Origin: an uncultured Paracoccaceae bacterium
GTDB lineage: Bacteria; Pseudomonadota; Alphaproteobacteria; Rhodobacterales; Rhodobacteraceae
Direction: 5' to 3'
Assembly (NCBI GenBank): GCA_913043905.1
Contig: CAJWNQ010000006.1
Coordinates: forward strand, 1-64,000
DNA length: 64,000 bases
Shown: one piece after another, positions 38,414-46,227 of the stretch
Numbering within the stretch: position 1 is the first letter of the stretch
Layout: the number at the start of each line of letters is the position of its first letter
Position numbers and translations under genes: made by a program
Notes under the pieces: generated by a model
Databases searched by the model: none
What the model was told of the DNA's origin: nothing
Seen by the model: only the letters and a program-made list of their open reading frames with translations

Positions 38414-38447
38414 GCAAAAAAAGAGCACCCGTTTTAGGTGCTCTTTT
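38414..38447 (-). terminator. intrinsic terminator downstream of the amt operon
   Basis: AAGAGCACC and GGTGCTCTT form a 9-bp perfect stem with a 7-nt loop. On the minus strand it is followed by a run of T residues, and it lies about 17 bp after the stop of the small amt-linked gene, upstream of mgsA. The other strand also carries a short T-run. Confidence 0.88.
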
Positions 38448-38463
38448 AAATAGTTATAGCCGA

Positions 38464-38679
38464 TTAGTAACGTTCTAGAGCTGCTTTTGTTTGAGCAGCG
38501 CTAGCTGCTTTTCTTGCTTCCTCTAACTCAATAGTTTCGCGATTGAATTGAATGACATGCCACCCAACCCAAAATACGACACCAACAATTACCATTAAAA
38601 CTTCGGCACCTTGAAACGGGTATATTGCACCCACATCGGCCATATCAACAGCCCAACTTTTATATCCTATAGTAGACAT
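38464..38679 (-). CDS. small single-helix membrane protein linked to amt, unknown function
   Basis: This 71-residue protein has one central hydrophobic helix (GAEVLMVIVGVVFWVGWHVI, about residues 24-43) and a charged C-terminal helix rich in Glu, Lys and Ala (TIELEEARKAASAAQTKAAL). It follows the Amt-family gene by 13 bp and has its own GGGAG ribosome site, and a terminator ends the unit. It is not GlnK or another PII protein, the usual amt partner. A regulatory or assembly role for the channel is an inference from position only. I do not recognise a named family. Confidence 0.82.
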   Translation of the reverse strand: MSTIGYKSWAVDMADVGAIYPFQGAEVLMVIVGVVFWVGWHVIQFNRETIELEEARKAASAAQTKAALERY

Positions 38680-38692
38680 TTATCGTGCTCCC

Positions 38693-40051
38693 TTATTTAG
38701 ATTTGATATGTTTAGCGCTGGCAGCAGTGATTTCTGCAACCGCATCGTCGTAAGCTTGTTGCCCACCTAGATCTAATCCTTGAAGTTCAACCTCTGCTGG
38801 AATGCGCAACGTGCCACGAGCGGCTTGGATGCGTGCTACAACATAAGCTGGAATAAATCCAAGAACTAAGAACATGATAATCGCACCAGCTAATTGGCCC
38901 CAAGGTGTGATTACAGCATAGCCTTCGAATGGAGAGCTTGGTGCGCCCCAAAGAACAAAACCAGCAATTACTACACCTAAGAAACCTGCATAACCATGCA
39001 CGGCAACTGCGCCTACTGCATCATCAATTTTGAACTTACGTTCAACATAATTATGAAGTTTGTATGCAATTACTGGAACAATAGCACCAATAATTAGTGC
39101 CTGCATTGGATGGTAAAGATCATTACCTGCAGATGCGCCAATAATACCAGCAAGGCCACCAGAGAATGTCCAGAAAGCATCGCCTTTGGATACAATGTAC
39201 GTAGCCATTAATCCACCCGATAGAGATAGAAGGAAGTTAACTGTAATCGCGCCTAAAGTAGTTGGTGCCAAGTAAATGTTTGTTGCAGTCCATGTAGTGC
39301 CAACGATTTCACCGCCAATAACTTCTGGAGATATCAAAGGAACATTACAAGCGGCGTAAAAACCCCAAAAACCTGTATAGATCATGAATATACCCAATGT
39401 AACCATCCACGGGTTATGTGGAGGAATATCACGTGGCTTACCATTTGAAGCAAATTTACCAATGCGTGGGCCAAGGACCCATAAAACACCTAAGGCATAA
39501 CCACCTGCAATTGCGTGAATGACGCCAGATGCATATGCATCGTGATAGCCTAAGTATTTGACCATCCAGCCACCATAATGCCAACCCCAAGACGCATCAA
39601 TAATCCACCAAACAGAACCGATCAAAACTGCGTGAACCCACAAAGCCGATGAACGAATTCGTTCAATCACAGAGCCTGACACAATTGATGCGGCTGTCCA
39701 TGAGAACAACAAGAATGCTGCCCAGAATACGCCAGTGATTCGATCACCTGCGTTCGTACCCATGGTTTCAGACCAGGGTGCATTTGCACTGCCTGCTGCC
39801 ATATCTAGACCACCAAAAAGTGGGAAATTTGGGAAAGCCCAATAAATCCACCACCCAAAGAAAAAGAATGTAACGGTTACAAGTGGTATAATCATTACGT
39901 TCTTCATTAGCGTGTGCATATGGTTTTTCCTGCGACTCGCTCCGACTTCATACATACAAAACCCAACATGGATTAAGAACATAAACACTACAGTTACCCA
40001 GTAATAGAACTCGGTAAATATGGTGGTTAATGCATTAAGATTGCCATCCAT
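38693..40051 (-). CDS. amt: Amt-family ammonium/methylammonium transporter
   Basis: This 452-residue protein has about eleven membrane helices. The two pore histidines are present in ASGVIHAIAGGYALG (about residue 180) and AVAVHGYAGFLGVV (about 350), and FLIHVGFCMYEVGASRRKN marks the N-terminal helix. The sequence is divergent from typical AmtB. Family members conduct ammonium and often methylammonium. Lying between mgsABC and dmmDABC, it could take up or recover methylammonium or ammonium from amine breakdown. GGGGAGACGAAA precedes the ATG, with a small GAGGC hairpin in the leader (40071-40086). No glnK is adjacent. Confidence 0.9.
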   Translation of the reverse strand: MDGNLNALTTIFTEFYYWVTVVFMFLIHVGFCMYEVGASRRKNHMHTLMKNVMIIPLVTVTFFFFGWWIYWAFPNFPLFGGLDMAAGSANAPWSETMGTNAGDRITGVFWAAFLLFSWTAASIVSGSVIERIRSSALWVHAVLIGSVWWIIDASWGWHYGGWMVKYLGYHDAYASGVIHAIAGGYALGVLWVLGPRIGKFASNGKPRDIPPHNPWMVTLGIFMIYTGFWGFYAACNVPLISPEVIGGEIVGTTWTATNIYLAPTTLGAITVNFLLSLSGGLMATYIVSKGDAFWTFSGGLAGIIGASAGNDLYHPMQALIIGAIVPVIAYKLHNYVERKFKIDDAVGAVAVHGYAGFLGVVIAGFVLWGAPSSPFEGYAVITPWGQLAGAIIMFLVLGFIPAYVVARIQAARGTLRIPAEVELQGLDLGGQQAYDDAVAEITAASAKHIKSK

Positions 40052-40303
40052 TTTCGTCTCCCCTTTAAACGAGGCTATTTTGCCTCTTAGTAAATATTTA
40101 TTAATAGTAGTAGAGATAAGCCTAGTTTTTGTTTAATTTGTCAACGAATGTTATTAAAAAACATAATTTATTGCCTCTAAGGAATATTTTTTTAGTATCA
40201 GTCTTGCTTTTTGCCTTTATTCGGGTCTGTATGGTAAGAGGGGAAAATATCAAATTATGAAATATATATACTAAAATTTATTTAACAAAATTAAGGAAAT
40301 TAA

Positions 40304-41449
40304 ATGGCAATTATTTGGAGACACTCGGTTCTGGCCAGCCGCCACGCAGCAATTGGTGGTGAGTTGGAAGACTGGAATGGTATGGGAACTGCATGGTTCT
40401 ACGACAATACTGCGGAGCGTGCGCAAGCTGATTATGAGGCAATTCGAACTAAAGCAGGCCTGATGGACGTTTCAGGTTTGAAAAAAGTACACTTAGTTGG
40501 CCCAGACGCTGCATATGTTATTGATCGTGTCACTACACGTAATGTTGATAAAATTGGTGTGGGTCGTTCAACTTATGCTGCCATACTAAATAGTGATGGC
40601 AAATTTATTGATGACTGTGTTATTTATCATTTGAACGTAAATCAGTGGATGGTCGTGCACGGTACGGGTACCGGTATGGAGCAGCTAACATCAGTTGCAG
40701 CTAGTAAAAATTGTGCAGTACTATTTGATGATGATCTACATGATATGTCCTTACAAGGGCCTGTCGCAGTTGACTTCTTAGCTAAGCACATCGATGGCAT
40801 TCGTGATCTTGCATACTTTGGCGTAATGCATACTAAATTATTTGGTAAAAATGTCATGATTTCACGAACTGGTTATACTGGTGAGCGTGGATATGAGATT
40901 TATGTTGGATCAAAAGATGCAGTTCATGTTTGGGATAATATATTATCTGATGGTGAGGCTATGGGTATTCGCCCAGTTCAGTTCTCAACATTAGATTTAT
41001 TGAGAACTGAGAGTTACCTTCTGTTTTATCCTGGTGATAATTCTGAAACTTATCCTTTTGACGATGAAGTATGTGGAGACACGCTTTGGGAGCTAGGGCT
41101 AGACTTTGTTGTCTCACCAGGGAAAATTGGATTTATTGGTGCTGAAAATCATTATGCAGCAAAAGGTAAAGAGCGTTTCAAAATTTATGGTGTATTATTA
41201 GATGGAATGACACCTGCTGATGAAGGCGCTGAGCTGCTTCAAGATGGTGTTAAAGTTGGTGATGTAACTTTTGGTATGTATTCTAGCGTAAATTCACATA
41301 ACGTTGGCATTGCACGTATGCCTGTTGATGCTGCCAAACCAGGGACTAAACTTACCGTGCGCAATGGTGATGGGTTGGAAATAGCATGTACCGCAGAAGA
41401 AATGCCCTTCTATGATACTGATAAATCTATTCGCGCAGCAAAGGGATAA
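40304..41449 (+). CDS. dmmD: dimethylamine monooxygenase-associated GcvT-like protein
   Basis: This 381-residue protein has the folate-binding GcvT fold (AKAGLMDVSGLKKVHLVGPDA, VMISRTGYTGERGYEIYVG, LDLLRTESYLLFYPG). It is not the glycine cleavage T protein, since gcvH and gcvP are absent and it heads a four-gene set in the exact dmmD-A-B-C order known from roseobacters. It probably accepts the methylene unit released from dimethylamine onto tetrahydrofolate, in parallel with the C-terminal half of Tdm. DmdA, a related DMSP demethylase, is the main alternative, but the context argues against it. A GC-rich hairpin follows the stop. Confidence 0.85.
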   Translation: MAIIWRHSVLASRHAAIGGELEDWNGMGTAWFYDNTAERAQADYEAIRTKAGLMDVSGLKKVHLVGPDAAYVIDRVTTRNVDKIGVGRSTYAAILNSDGKFIDDCVIYHLNVNQWMVVHGTGTGMEQLTSVAASKNCAVLFDDDLHDMSLQGPVAVDFLAKHIDGIRDLAYFGVMHTKLFGKNVMISRTGYTGERGYEIYVGSKDAVHVWDNILSDGEAMGIRPVQFSTLDLLRTESYLLFYPGDNSETYPFDDEVCGDTLWELGLDFVVSPGKIGFIGAENHYAAKGKERFKIYGVLLDGMTPADEGAELLQDGVKVGDVTFGMYSSVNSHNVGIARMPVDAAKPGTKLTVRNGDGLEIACTAEEMPFYDTDKSIRAAKG

Positions 41450-41455
41450 TATTTT

Positions 41456-41483
41456 TTTTGGCGCGGTTAGATCCGCGCCAAAA
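41456..41483 (+). other. perfect intercistronic hairpin between dmmD and dmmA, no U-tract
   Basis: TTTTGGCGCGG-TTAGAT-CCGCGCCAAAA forms an 11-bp perfect stem six bases after the dmmD stop. The following sequence (TATAATATTGG) lacks a T-run, so it is not a normal terminator on the plus strand. An mRNA 3'-end stabiliser or processing site within the operon fits. Confidence 0.7.
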
Positions 41484-41492
41484 TATAATATT

Positions 41493-41524
41493 GGAGTAAT
41501 TATAATTTAGGGGAGTAATTATAA
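41493..41524 (+). repeat. tandem duplication of a 13-bp ribosome-site segment before dmmA
   Basis: GGAGTAATTATAA occurs at 41493-41505 and again at 41512-41524, 19 bp apart, just before the dmmA ATG at 41528. Each copy carries a GGAG core, so two ribosome-site-like elements lie in series. Only the second (spacing about 12 bp) is near the start. Confidence 0.75.
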
Positions 41525-41527
41525 CCA

Positions 41528-42136
41528 ATGTCTAATTTTTCATTTCCAGAATCGATTAAAAGTCGTCCAACGTATGCAAAACTAGAGGCTCGAGCTGGCA
41601 AATCATATTTATTTGTAGCAGATGCTGAAGGCGCTGAGGCAATTATTGACCTGGCAAGTAATGATAAAAGTTTAATGTTTAAAGCTCACGTTATTTACAT
41701 ACCAAAAAATACGGGTAAAAAATATACGTCACAGTTAGAAAAGCTTGATATAAATCAGCTTTATATTGGGCCATCTTATACAGCTGCACAGTCTAGATTA
41801 AAACGTACTTTGGAATCCTCTCATATGGGGCTACAATTATTTCTATCAGGAACAGAAGGTTTAATAGGTCAAGCACAACGTGACGCGATGGCCGCAGGTA
41901 TCCCCCACACCGCTATTCAATCTGAGCATCGTGGTTCTGTTGGGCGCCGAATGCAGTGTGTCCATTGTAAAGGTATTACTGAAGATGTGGACGTTGACCC
42001 ATTTGTTTGTTCACATTGTGGGTTAAGCCTATTTGTTCGTGATCACTATTCGCGGCGTTTAGCAGCATTTCAAGGCGTTTGCATTGATGCTGAAGAGCCT
42101 GGGAACATACCAACAGCCGTGGAGCTTTACAAATGA
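41528..42136 (+). CDS. dmmA: dimethylamine monooxygenase subunit A (DmmA family)
   Basis: This 202-residue protein has the C-terminal Cys4 knuckle CVHCKG (about residue 144) and CSHCG (about 161) expected of DmmA-family subunits, preceded by an alpha/beta region without recognisable catalytic motifs. It is the small component of dimethylamine monooxygenase, which oxidatively demethylates dimethylamine to methylamine. The stop overlaps the dmmB ATG by 4 bp (ATGA). Naming relies on the D-A-B-C gene order plus the zinc-ribbon-like motif. The exact electron or structural role is not established here. Confidence 0.84.
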   Translation: MSNFSFPESIKSRPTYAKLEARAGKSYLFVADAEGAEAIIDLASNDKSLMFKAHVIYIPKNTGKKYTSQLEKLDINQLYIGPSYTAAQSRLKRTLESSHMGLQLFLSGTEGLIGQAQRDAMAAGIPHTAIQSEHRGSVGRRMQCVHCKGITEDVDVDPFVCSHCGLSLFVRDHYSRRLAAFQGVCIDAEEPGNIPTAVELYK

Positions 42137-43095
42137 GTGGTTCAGAAAAAATTAATGTAGAAGTTTCAAAAATTATTCCCTTGAATAATTTGGTAACACG
42201 TTTTGAATTTAAACGTATTGATGGTGAACTTTTCCCAACCTTTTCAGGGGGTGCGCACACTATTGTTGAAATGAAGGATGGTGGAATTATACGGCGCAAC
42301 CCATATTCTCTAATGTCTGATCCTATGGATCAACATAGCTATGCTATTTCAGTTCGTCGTGATGATGAAGGCCGAGGTGGATCATTATTTATGCACAACA
42401 GTCTACAGGTAGGTGACGATATGGTTTTAAGCTATCCTGTTAATCTTTTCTCATTGGATCTTCGTGCAAAAAAGCATTTGATGATTGCCGGAGGTATTGG
42501 AATTACGCCATTTATGGCACAAATTAAGCAACTTGATAGGTCTCAGGGAAATTGGGAGCTGCATTACTCTGCTCGTAGTCCAAGTTTGAGCGCTTATGCT
42601 GATGAATTACTAACAATGCACCCAAATAATGTTCACATGTATTATGATTCTGAAAATAAAAGTATAGATCTTGAAAACCTTTTAGATGGGCAACCACTAG
42701 GCACACATTTATATATTTGTGGGCCAAAAGGAATGATTGATTGGGCAGTTGGCCAAGCTGTAAATCTTGGGTGGCCAAGTGAAGCCATTCACTATGAAGA
42801 ATTTTTGGCCCCTAAGCCAGGCAAACCATTTCAGGTAATGTTATTAGCATCAGATAAGTTAGTTTCGGTTGGTGAAAATGAAAGTTTGCTTGAGGCAATC
42901 GAGCGTGAAGGTGTTGACGCACCATACCTTTGTCGTGGTGGTGCATGTGGTCAATGTGAGACTACAGTTATTGAATCTGACGGTGAGTTTATTCATATGG
43001 ACCACTGGTTGGAAGATGAAGAAAAATTATCCAGGAAAAAAATAATGCCATGTGTTTCGCGCTTTGATGGTAAAACGCTAGTATTAGATAGGTAA
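42133..43095 (+). CDS. dmmB: dimethylamine monooxygenase reductase subunit (PDR/VanB type)
   Basis: This 320-residue oxidoreductase resembles phthalate dioxygenase reductase: a flavin domain with RRNPYSLMSDP (about residue 54), an NAD domain with MIAGGIGITPFMAQI and YICGPKGMIDWA, and a C-terminal 2Fe-2S ferredoxin domain with CRGGACGQCETTV (about residue 266) plus the fourth cysteine in MPCVSRF. It passes electrons from NAD(P)H to the monooxygenase. The start overlaps dmmA by 4 bp, and dmmC begins 5 bp after its stop, so all three are co-translated. Confidence 0.91.
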   Translation: MSGSEKINVEVSKIIPLNNLVTRFEFKRIDGELFPTFSGGAHTIVEMKDGGIIRRNPYSLMSDPMDQHSYAISVRRDDEGRGGSLFMHNSLQVGDDMVLSYPVNLFSLDLRAKKHLMIAGGIGITPFMAQIKQLDRSQGNWELHYSARSPSLSAYADELLTMHPNNVHMYYDSENKSIDLENLLDGQPLGTHLYICGPKGMIDWAVGQAVNLGWPSEAIHYEEFLAPKPGKPFQVMLLASDKLVSVGENESLLEAIEREGVDAPYLCRGGACGQCETTVIESDGEFIHMDHWLEDEEKLSRKKIMPCVSRFDGKTLVLDR

Positions 43096-43100
43096 AAATC

Positions 43101-44165
43101 ATGACAATTCAATTTAACGATGAAACATTCCGTGGTGATTATACATTTAAAAATTCTGGATGGGCTCTAAAACGATTTCCGTTTCCGTTTCATGAAGATA
43201 GTTACATGTATTCGGTTAACATGGAGCAACATAAAGGAGGGCCAGCAGGTTCAATCTATGAAAAACGCTTTGATGTTGATGAGCATTATTTATCTGAAAT
43301 GCGGGATCGTGCAGAAGTTTTGAAAGAAGATCCGCTCCGCTGCCAATCTTTACCAAATATGACTTTGGCAGGTTGGGATTTGCTAGAACTTATTATGGTT
43401 TCGAAATCTGAAGACTATCCTGATATGTTTGAATTGCAGCGTAAAGGTGACAAATGGCGCTGGATAAACAAGCCGATGGAAATCGATGATAGTTTTACCT
43501 TTCTTGATGAAGCAACATTACCATATGGCCCAATGGAATATATTACGAGACAAACACAGGGAGATTTTGTTGTGTTAGATCAGCGTGATGAAAATCTGTG
43601 GATGGATGCCGGCATGGTAACGACACAAGCAGATTGGTCCTTAGATTTTGATATAGGTATGAATTTCTTTGAGTGGCATGCACCTGTACCCAAAGCTCAT
43701 GAAATGGGTATTTTTGTCCGTGCTTTGAAGTTCTTATTAAATGTTCAGCAAGGCGCTCCGGCCCGACGTTTAAATTGGACGATGACTGTTAACCCATTGC
43801 TGGATACTAGTCCTGAAAATTATCACAAATGGGGCACTCAAAAGCGAACAGTCACCGCTGATAATATTGGTGAAAAACAATTTCTACGTGTTGAGTTACA
43901 AACTTTTTTTAGATTACCACGTTCTAATGCTTTGGTATTTCCTATTCGATGCTATTTAGCATCATTTAATGACTTGATGACTGTGCCCAAATGGGGACGT
44001 AGATTGCATCGCGTTATACGAGATCTACCAGAAGAATTAGCAACATATAAAGGCTTTATTGATAATCGTCCAATGATGCTAGATTATCTTTCAAAATTTG
44101 ATGATGGGAAACCAACGTCAAATGGTATTTGGCCTGATCGAGAGACTGAACCTTTACGTGATTAA
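43101..44165 (+). CDS. dmmC: heme-dependent oxidative N-demethylase-type subunit (DUF3445), DmmC
   Basis: This 354-residue protein belongs to the heme-dependent oxidative N-demethylase (DUF3445) family, with FPFPFHEDSYMYSVNMEQHK at the N-terminus and RVELQTFFRLPRSNALVFPI and IRCYLASFNDLMTVPKWGRR near residues 255-300, parts I associate with this family. As the likely oxygen-activating subunit it would demethylate dimethylamine with electrons from DmmB. The heme ligand is not identified from sequence. Its last 4 bp overlap the stop of the convergent XRE regulator gene. Confidence 0.88.
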   Translation: MTIQFNDETFRGDYTFKNSGWALKRFPFPFHEDSYMYSVNMEQHKGGPAGSIYEKRFDVDEHYLSEMRDRAEVLKEDPLRCQSLPNMTLAGWDLLELIMVSKSEDYPDMFELQRKGDKWRWINKPMEIDDSFTFLDEATLPYGPMEYITRQTQGDFVVLDQRDENLWMDAGMVTTQADWSLDFDIGMNFFEWHAPVPKAHEMGIFVRALKFLLNVQQGAPARRLNWTMTVNPLLDTSPENYHKWGTQKRTVTADNIGEKQFLRVELQTFFRLPRSNALVFPIRCYLASFNDLMTVPKWGRRLHRVIRDLPEELATYKGFIDNRPMMLDYLSKFDDGKPTSNGIWPDRETEPLRD

Positions 44166-44782
44166 GTTATCTGTGGATATGATATAATTGATAAATACTT
44201 TGCAGGAAGCTTTGTTAATTTTACAGGTCCATGAGGAGCATCGGCATCAAAAAATAATGTATCTCCTGGCTTCAGTGGATATATTTTATCACCATGGCGG
44301 TAGTCAATTTCGCCTTCAAGTATGTAAATAGTTTCGATTCCATCATGTTGAAACGTTTCAAATGTATCAGATTCGCTTGTTAATGAAATTAAGTAGGGTT
44401 CAACAATAACTCCACTTGAATTTGCCCCAATGTGACCAAGAAGATTATATTGATGTCCTGCTCGGGTGCCTGCGCGTTCTAATTCAACCCCTTCACCTGA
44501 TTTAGTATGCTCGGCTGTTCGCGAGCTTTCGTAACCCCTAAAAAAAGCAGTTATAGGAATCATAAGAGCATCAGCTAGTGTTTGTAATGTATTTAATGAT
44601 GGAGATGTATTTCCATTTTCAATTTTTGATAACATTCCAATGGAGAGGCCAGTAGACGCTGCTAGATCTGCAACAGTCATAGATCTTTGGCGGCGATGGG
44701 ACTTCACTTCACGACCGATTGCGAGTTCCAGTACTTTTTCACGAGGCTCTCTTATTCGGTGTGGGTTTTGTTCAAGGTTCAC
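44162..44782 (-). CDS. XRE-family regulator with cupin sensor domain
   Basis: This regulator of about 206 residues has an N-terminal XRE helix-turn-helix (SMTVADLAASTGLSIGMLSK, then IENGNTSPSLNTLQTLADAL) and a C-terminal cupin domain (ETIYILEGEIDYRHGDKIYP, LKPGDTLFFDADAPHG). Such HTH-cupin proteins are often amine-pathway regulators, as with PuuR. The GTG at 44782 is preferred because AGAGGT lies 8-13 bases before it. An ATG 72 bp further upstream adds a basic extension. It sits between dmmDABC and tmoX and points away from tmoX, so it probably regulates one or both. Effector unknown. Confidence 0.87.
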   Translation of the reverse strand: MNLEQNPHRIREPREKVLELAIGREVKSHRRQRSMTVADLAASTGLSIGMLSKIENGNTSPSLNTLQTLADALMIPITAFFRGYESSRTAEHTKSGEGVELERAGTRAGHQYNLLGHIGANSSGVIVEPYLISLTSESDTFETFQHDGIETIYILEGEIDYRHGDKIYPLKPGDTLFFDADAPHGPVKLTKLPAKYLSIISYPQIT

Positions 44783-45087
44783 AGCTTTTACCTCTTTAAT
44801 GGTTAAGGAATGCTTTATATAATCTTTCTTACATGTAGTTTTTAGTAAATGCACTATTTTTGAATAATTATCCTTATTATAGTAAAATAAACTAGCCTTT
44901 AGAATGAAAAAACTTGATTGATAGGAAAAATGTGCAATACTTATTTATGTTGAGTGAAAAGTATTTGTAAAGAATCACAAAACTGTCTCAACAGGCCATT
45001 GCATTTGCAGGGGTCATTTAGCGCTAAAAGATCAGTGAATTACACAGACGAGCGTAAAAACTAATGAGTTCAATAGGGGAGAATAAA

Positions 45088-46032
45088 ATGAAAATCTTAA
45101 AAAGAAATATCGCAGCCGCTGCGCTGTCAATGACACTGGCATCTACTGGGGGTCAAGTGTTTGCTCAAGACTCAAACAAGCCGATCGTTATCCCGACGCA
45201 CAACTGGTCTAGCCAAGTTGTTATGGCCTATGTAATTGGTGGCATCTTTGAAACGATGGGTAATAGCGTAGAATATGTTCCTGCAGATACTCAAGCAGTA
45301 TATGAGGCAATTCGTAATGGTGATGTGACAATTTCACATGAAGTTTGGCAGTCTACTTTTGGCGCCTCATTCTACAACGCGATGGCAAAGGGTGGCATAA
45401 TTGATGCCGGAACTCATGCAGCTATGACGCTAGAAGAAATGGGTGTTCCTCAATATGTAATTGATGACAATCTATGCCCAGGGTTACCAAATTGGGAAGC
45501 TTTGAAAAACTGTCCAGAAGTTTTTGCAACTGCAGATTCTGGTGGTAAAGGCCGTTGGCTTGAAGGTCCACAAAGTTGGCATGGTGACCAGATGCCAGAG
45601 CGAATTGCTGGTTTAGGACTTGATGATAAGTATATGGTTAAGTTTGCTGGGTCTGCTGATGCCTTATGGGCAGAGCTTGCGTCTGCAAAAAAAGATGGTC
45701 GTGGTGTTATCACGTTCAACTGGACACCTAATTTTACTGATGCTGAAGGTTTTGTCTTTATTGAATTTCCTGAGTACTTTGACGGATGTCGAGTTGGAGA
45801 TGGTGGAGATGGTGCTTGTGGTTCACCAAAAGGTTGGTTGAAGAAAGCTGCTAACTATAAGTTCCCAAAGACGCACCCAGCTGCGTATACTGCATTTAGC
45901 AAGATTTCGTTCACTTCTACTGATATCGGCCAAATGGCTGCCTTAGTAGATGTAGATAAAATGAGCCATCAGGATGCTGCTAAAGCTTGGCTTGCAGCCC
46001 ATGAAGATGTGTGGAAGCCTTTCACACAATAA
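45088..46032 (+). CDS. tmoX: TMAO/betaine-type ABC transporter substrate-binding protein
   Basis: This periplasmic binding protein has about 314 residues and a clear signal peptide (MKILKRNIAAAALSMTLAST, cut after VFA). OpuAC-type features include tryptophans in THNWSSQVV, SHEVWQSTF, GPQSWHGD and FNWTPNF, suiting a methylated-amine pocket. An acidic glycine-rich loop (RVGDGGDGACGSP) may bind metal, and TmoX from Ruegeria is reported to bind calcium. The start at 45088 follows AGGGGAG directly, better than an ATG 24 bp earlier. Context with tmoW, tmoV, tdm and dmm favours TMAO over choline or betaine. A terminator-like hairpin follows. Confidence 0.88.
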   Translation: MKILKRNIAAAALSMTLASTGGQVFAQDSNKPIVIPTHNWSSQVVMAYVIGGIFETMGNSVEYVPADTQAVYEAIRNGDVTISHEVWQSTFGASFYNAMAKGGIIDAGTHAAMTLEEMGVPQYVIDDNLCPGLPNWEALKNCPEVFATADSGGKGRWLEGPQSWHGDQMPERIAGLGLDDKYMVKFAGSADALWAELASAKKDGRGVITFNWTPNFTDAEGFVFIEFPEYFDGCRVGDGGDGACGSPKGWLKKAANYKFPKTHPAAYTAFSKISFTSTDIGQMAALVDVDKMSHQDAAKAWLAAHEDVWKPFTQ

Positions 46033-46048
46033 ATTATCCTATAAGATA

Positions 46049-46083
46049 TCCTGTAACGCATGCGTGCGTTACAGGACTTTTTT
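46049..46083 (+). terminator. intrinsic terminator between tmoX and tmoW
   Basis: TCCTGTAACGCA-TGCG-TGCGTTACAGGA is a perfect 12-bp hairpin with a 4-nt loop, followed by CTTTTTT, 17 bp after the tmoX stop. It would end most transcripts after tmoX, producing more binding protein than ATPase and permease, a common arrangement in ABC importer operons. Confidence 0.92.
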
Positions 46084-46227
46084 CACTATAAGCTAACAAT
46101 AGTAGAAGTGTTATAAGAGATGAATATGCTTTCTCTTTTAACAAATTCGAATTTTGTATCGATGGCCTATAAACTAACACACATCCAAAAAAATTCGTGA
46201 ACCAATCCGTTTATTAGGAACCAGTCT

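Noticed and set aside
40052-40303. Sigma-54 (NtrC) promoter for amt or dmmD
   Set aside because: I searched by eye for TGGC-N8-TTGC spaced elements on both strands and found no convincing match.
40304-41449. Glycine cleavage T protein or DMSP demethylase DmdA
   Set aside because: The GcvT fold fits all three, but gcvH and gcvP are absent, and the gene heads a set in dmmD-A-B-C order with a reductase and DUF3445 protein directly downstream.
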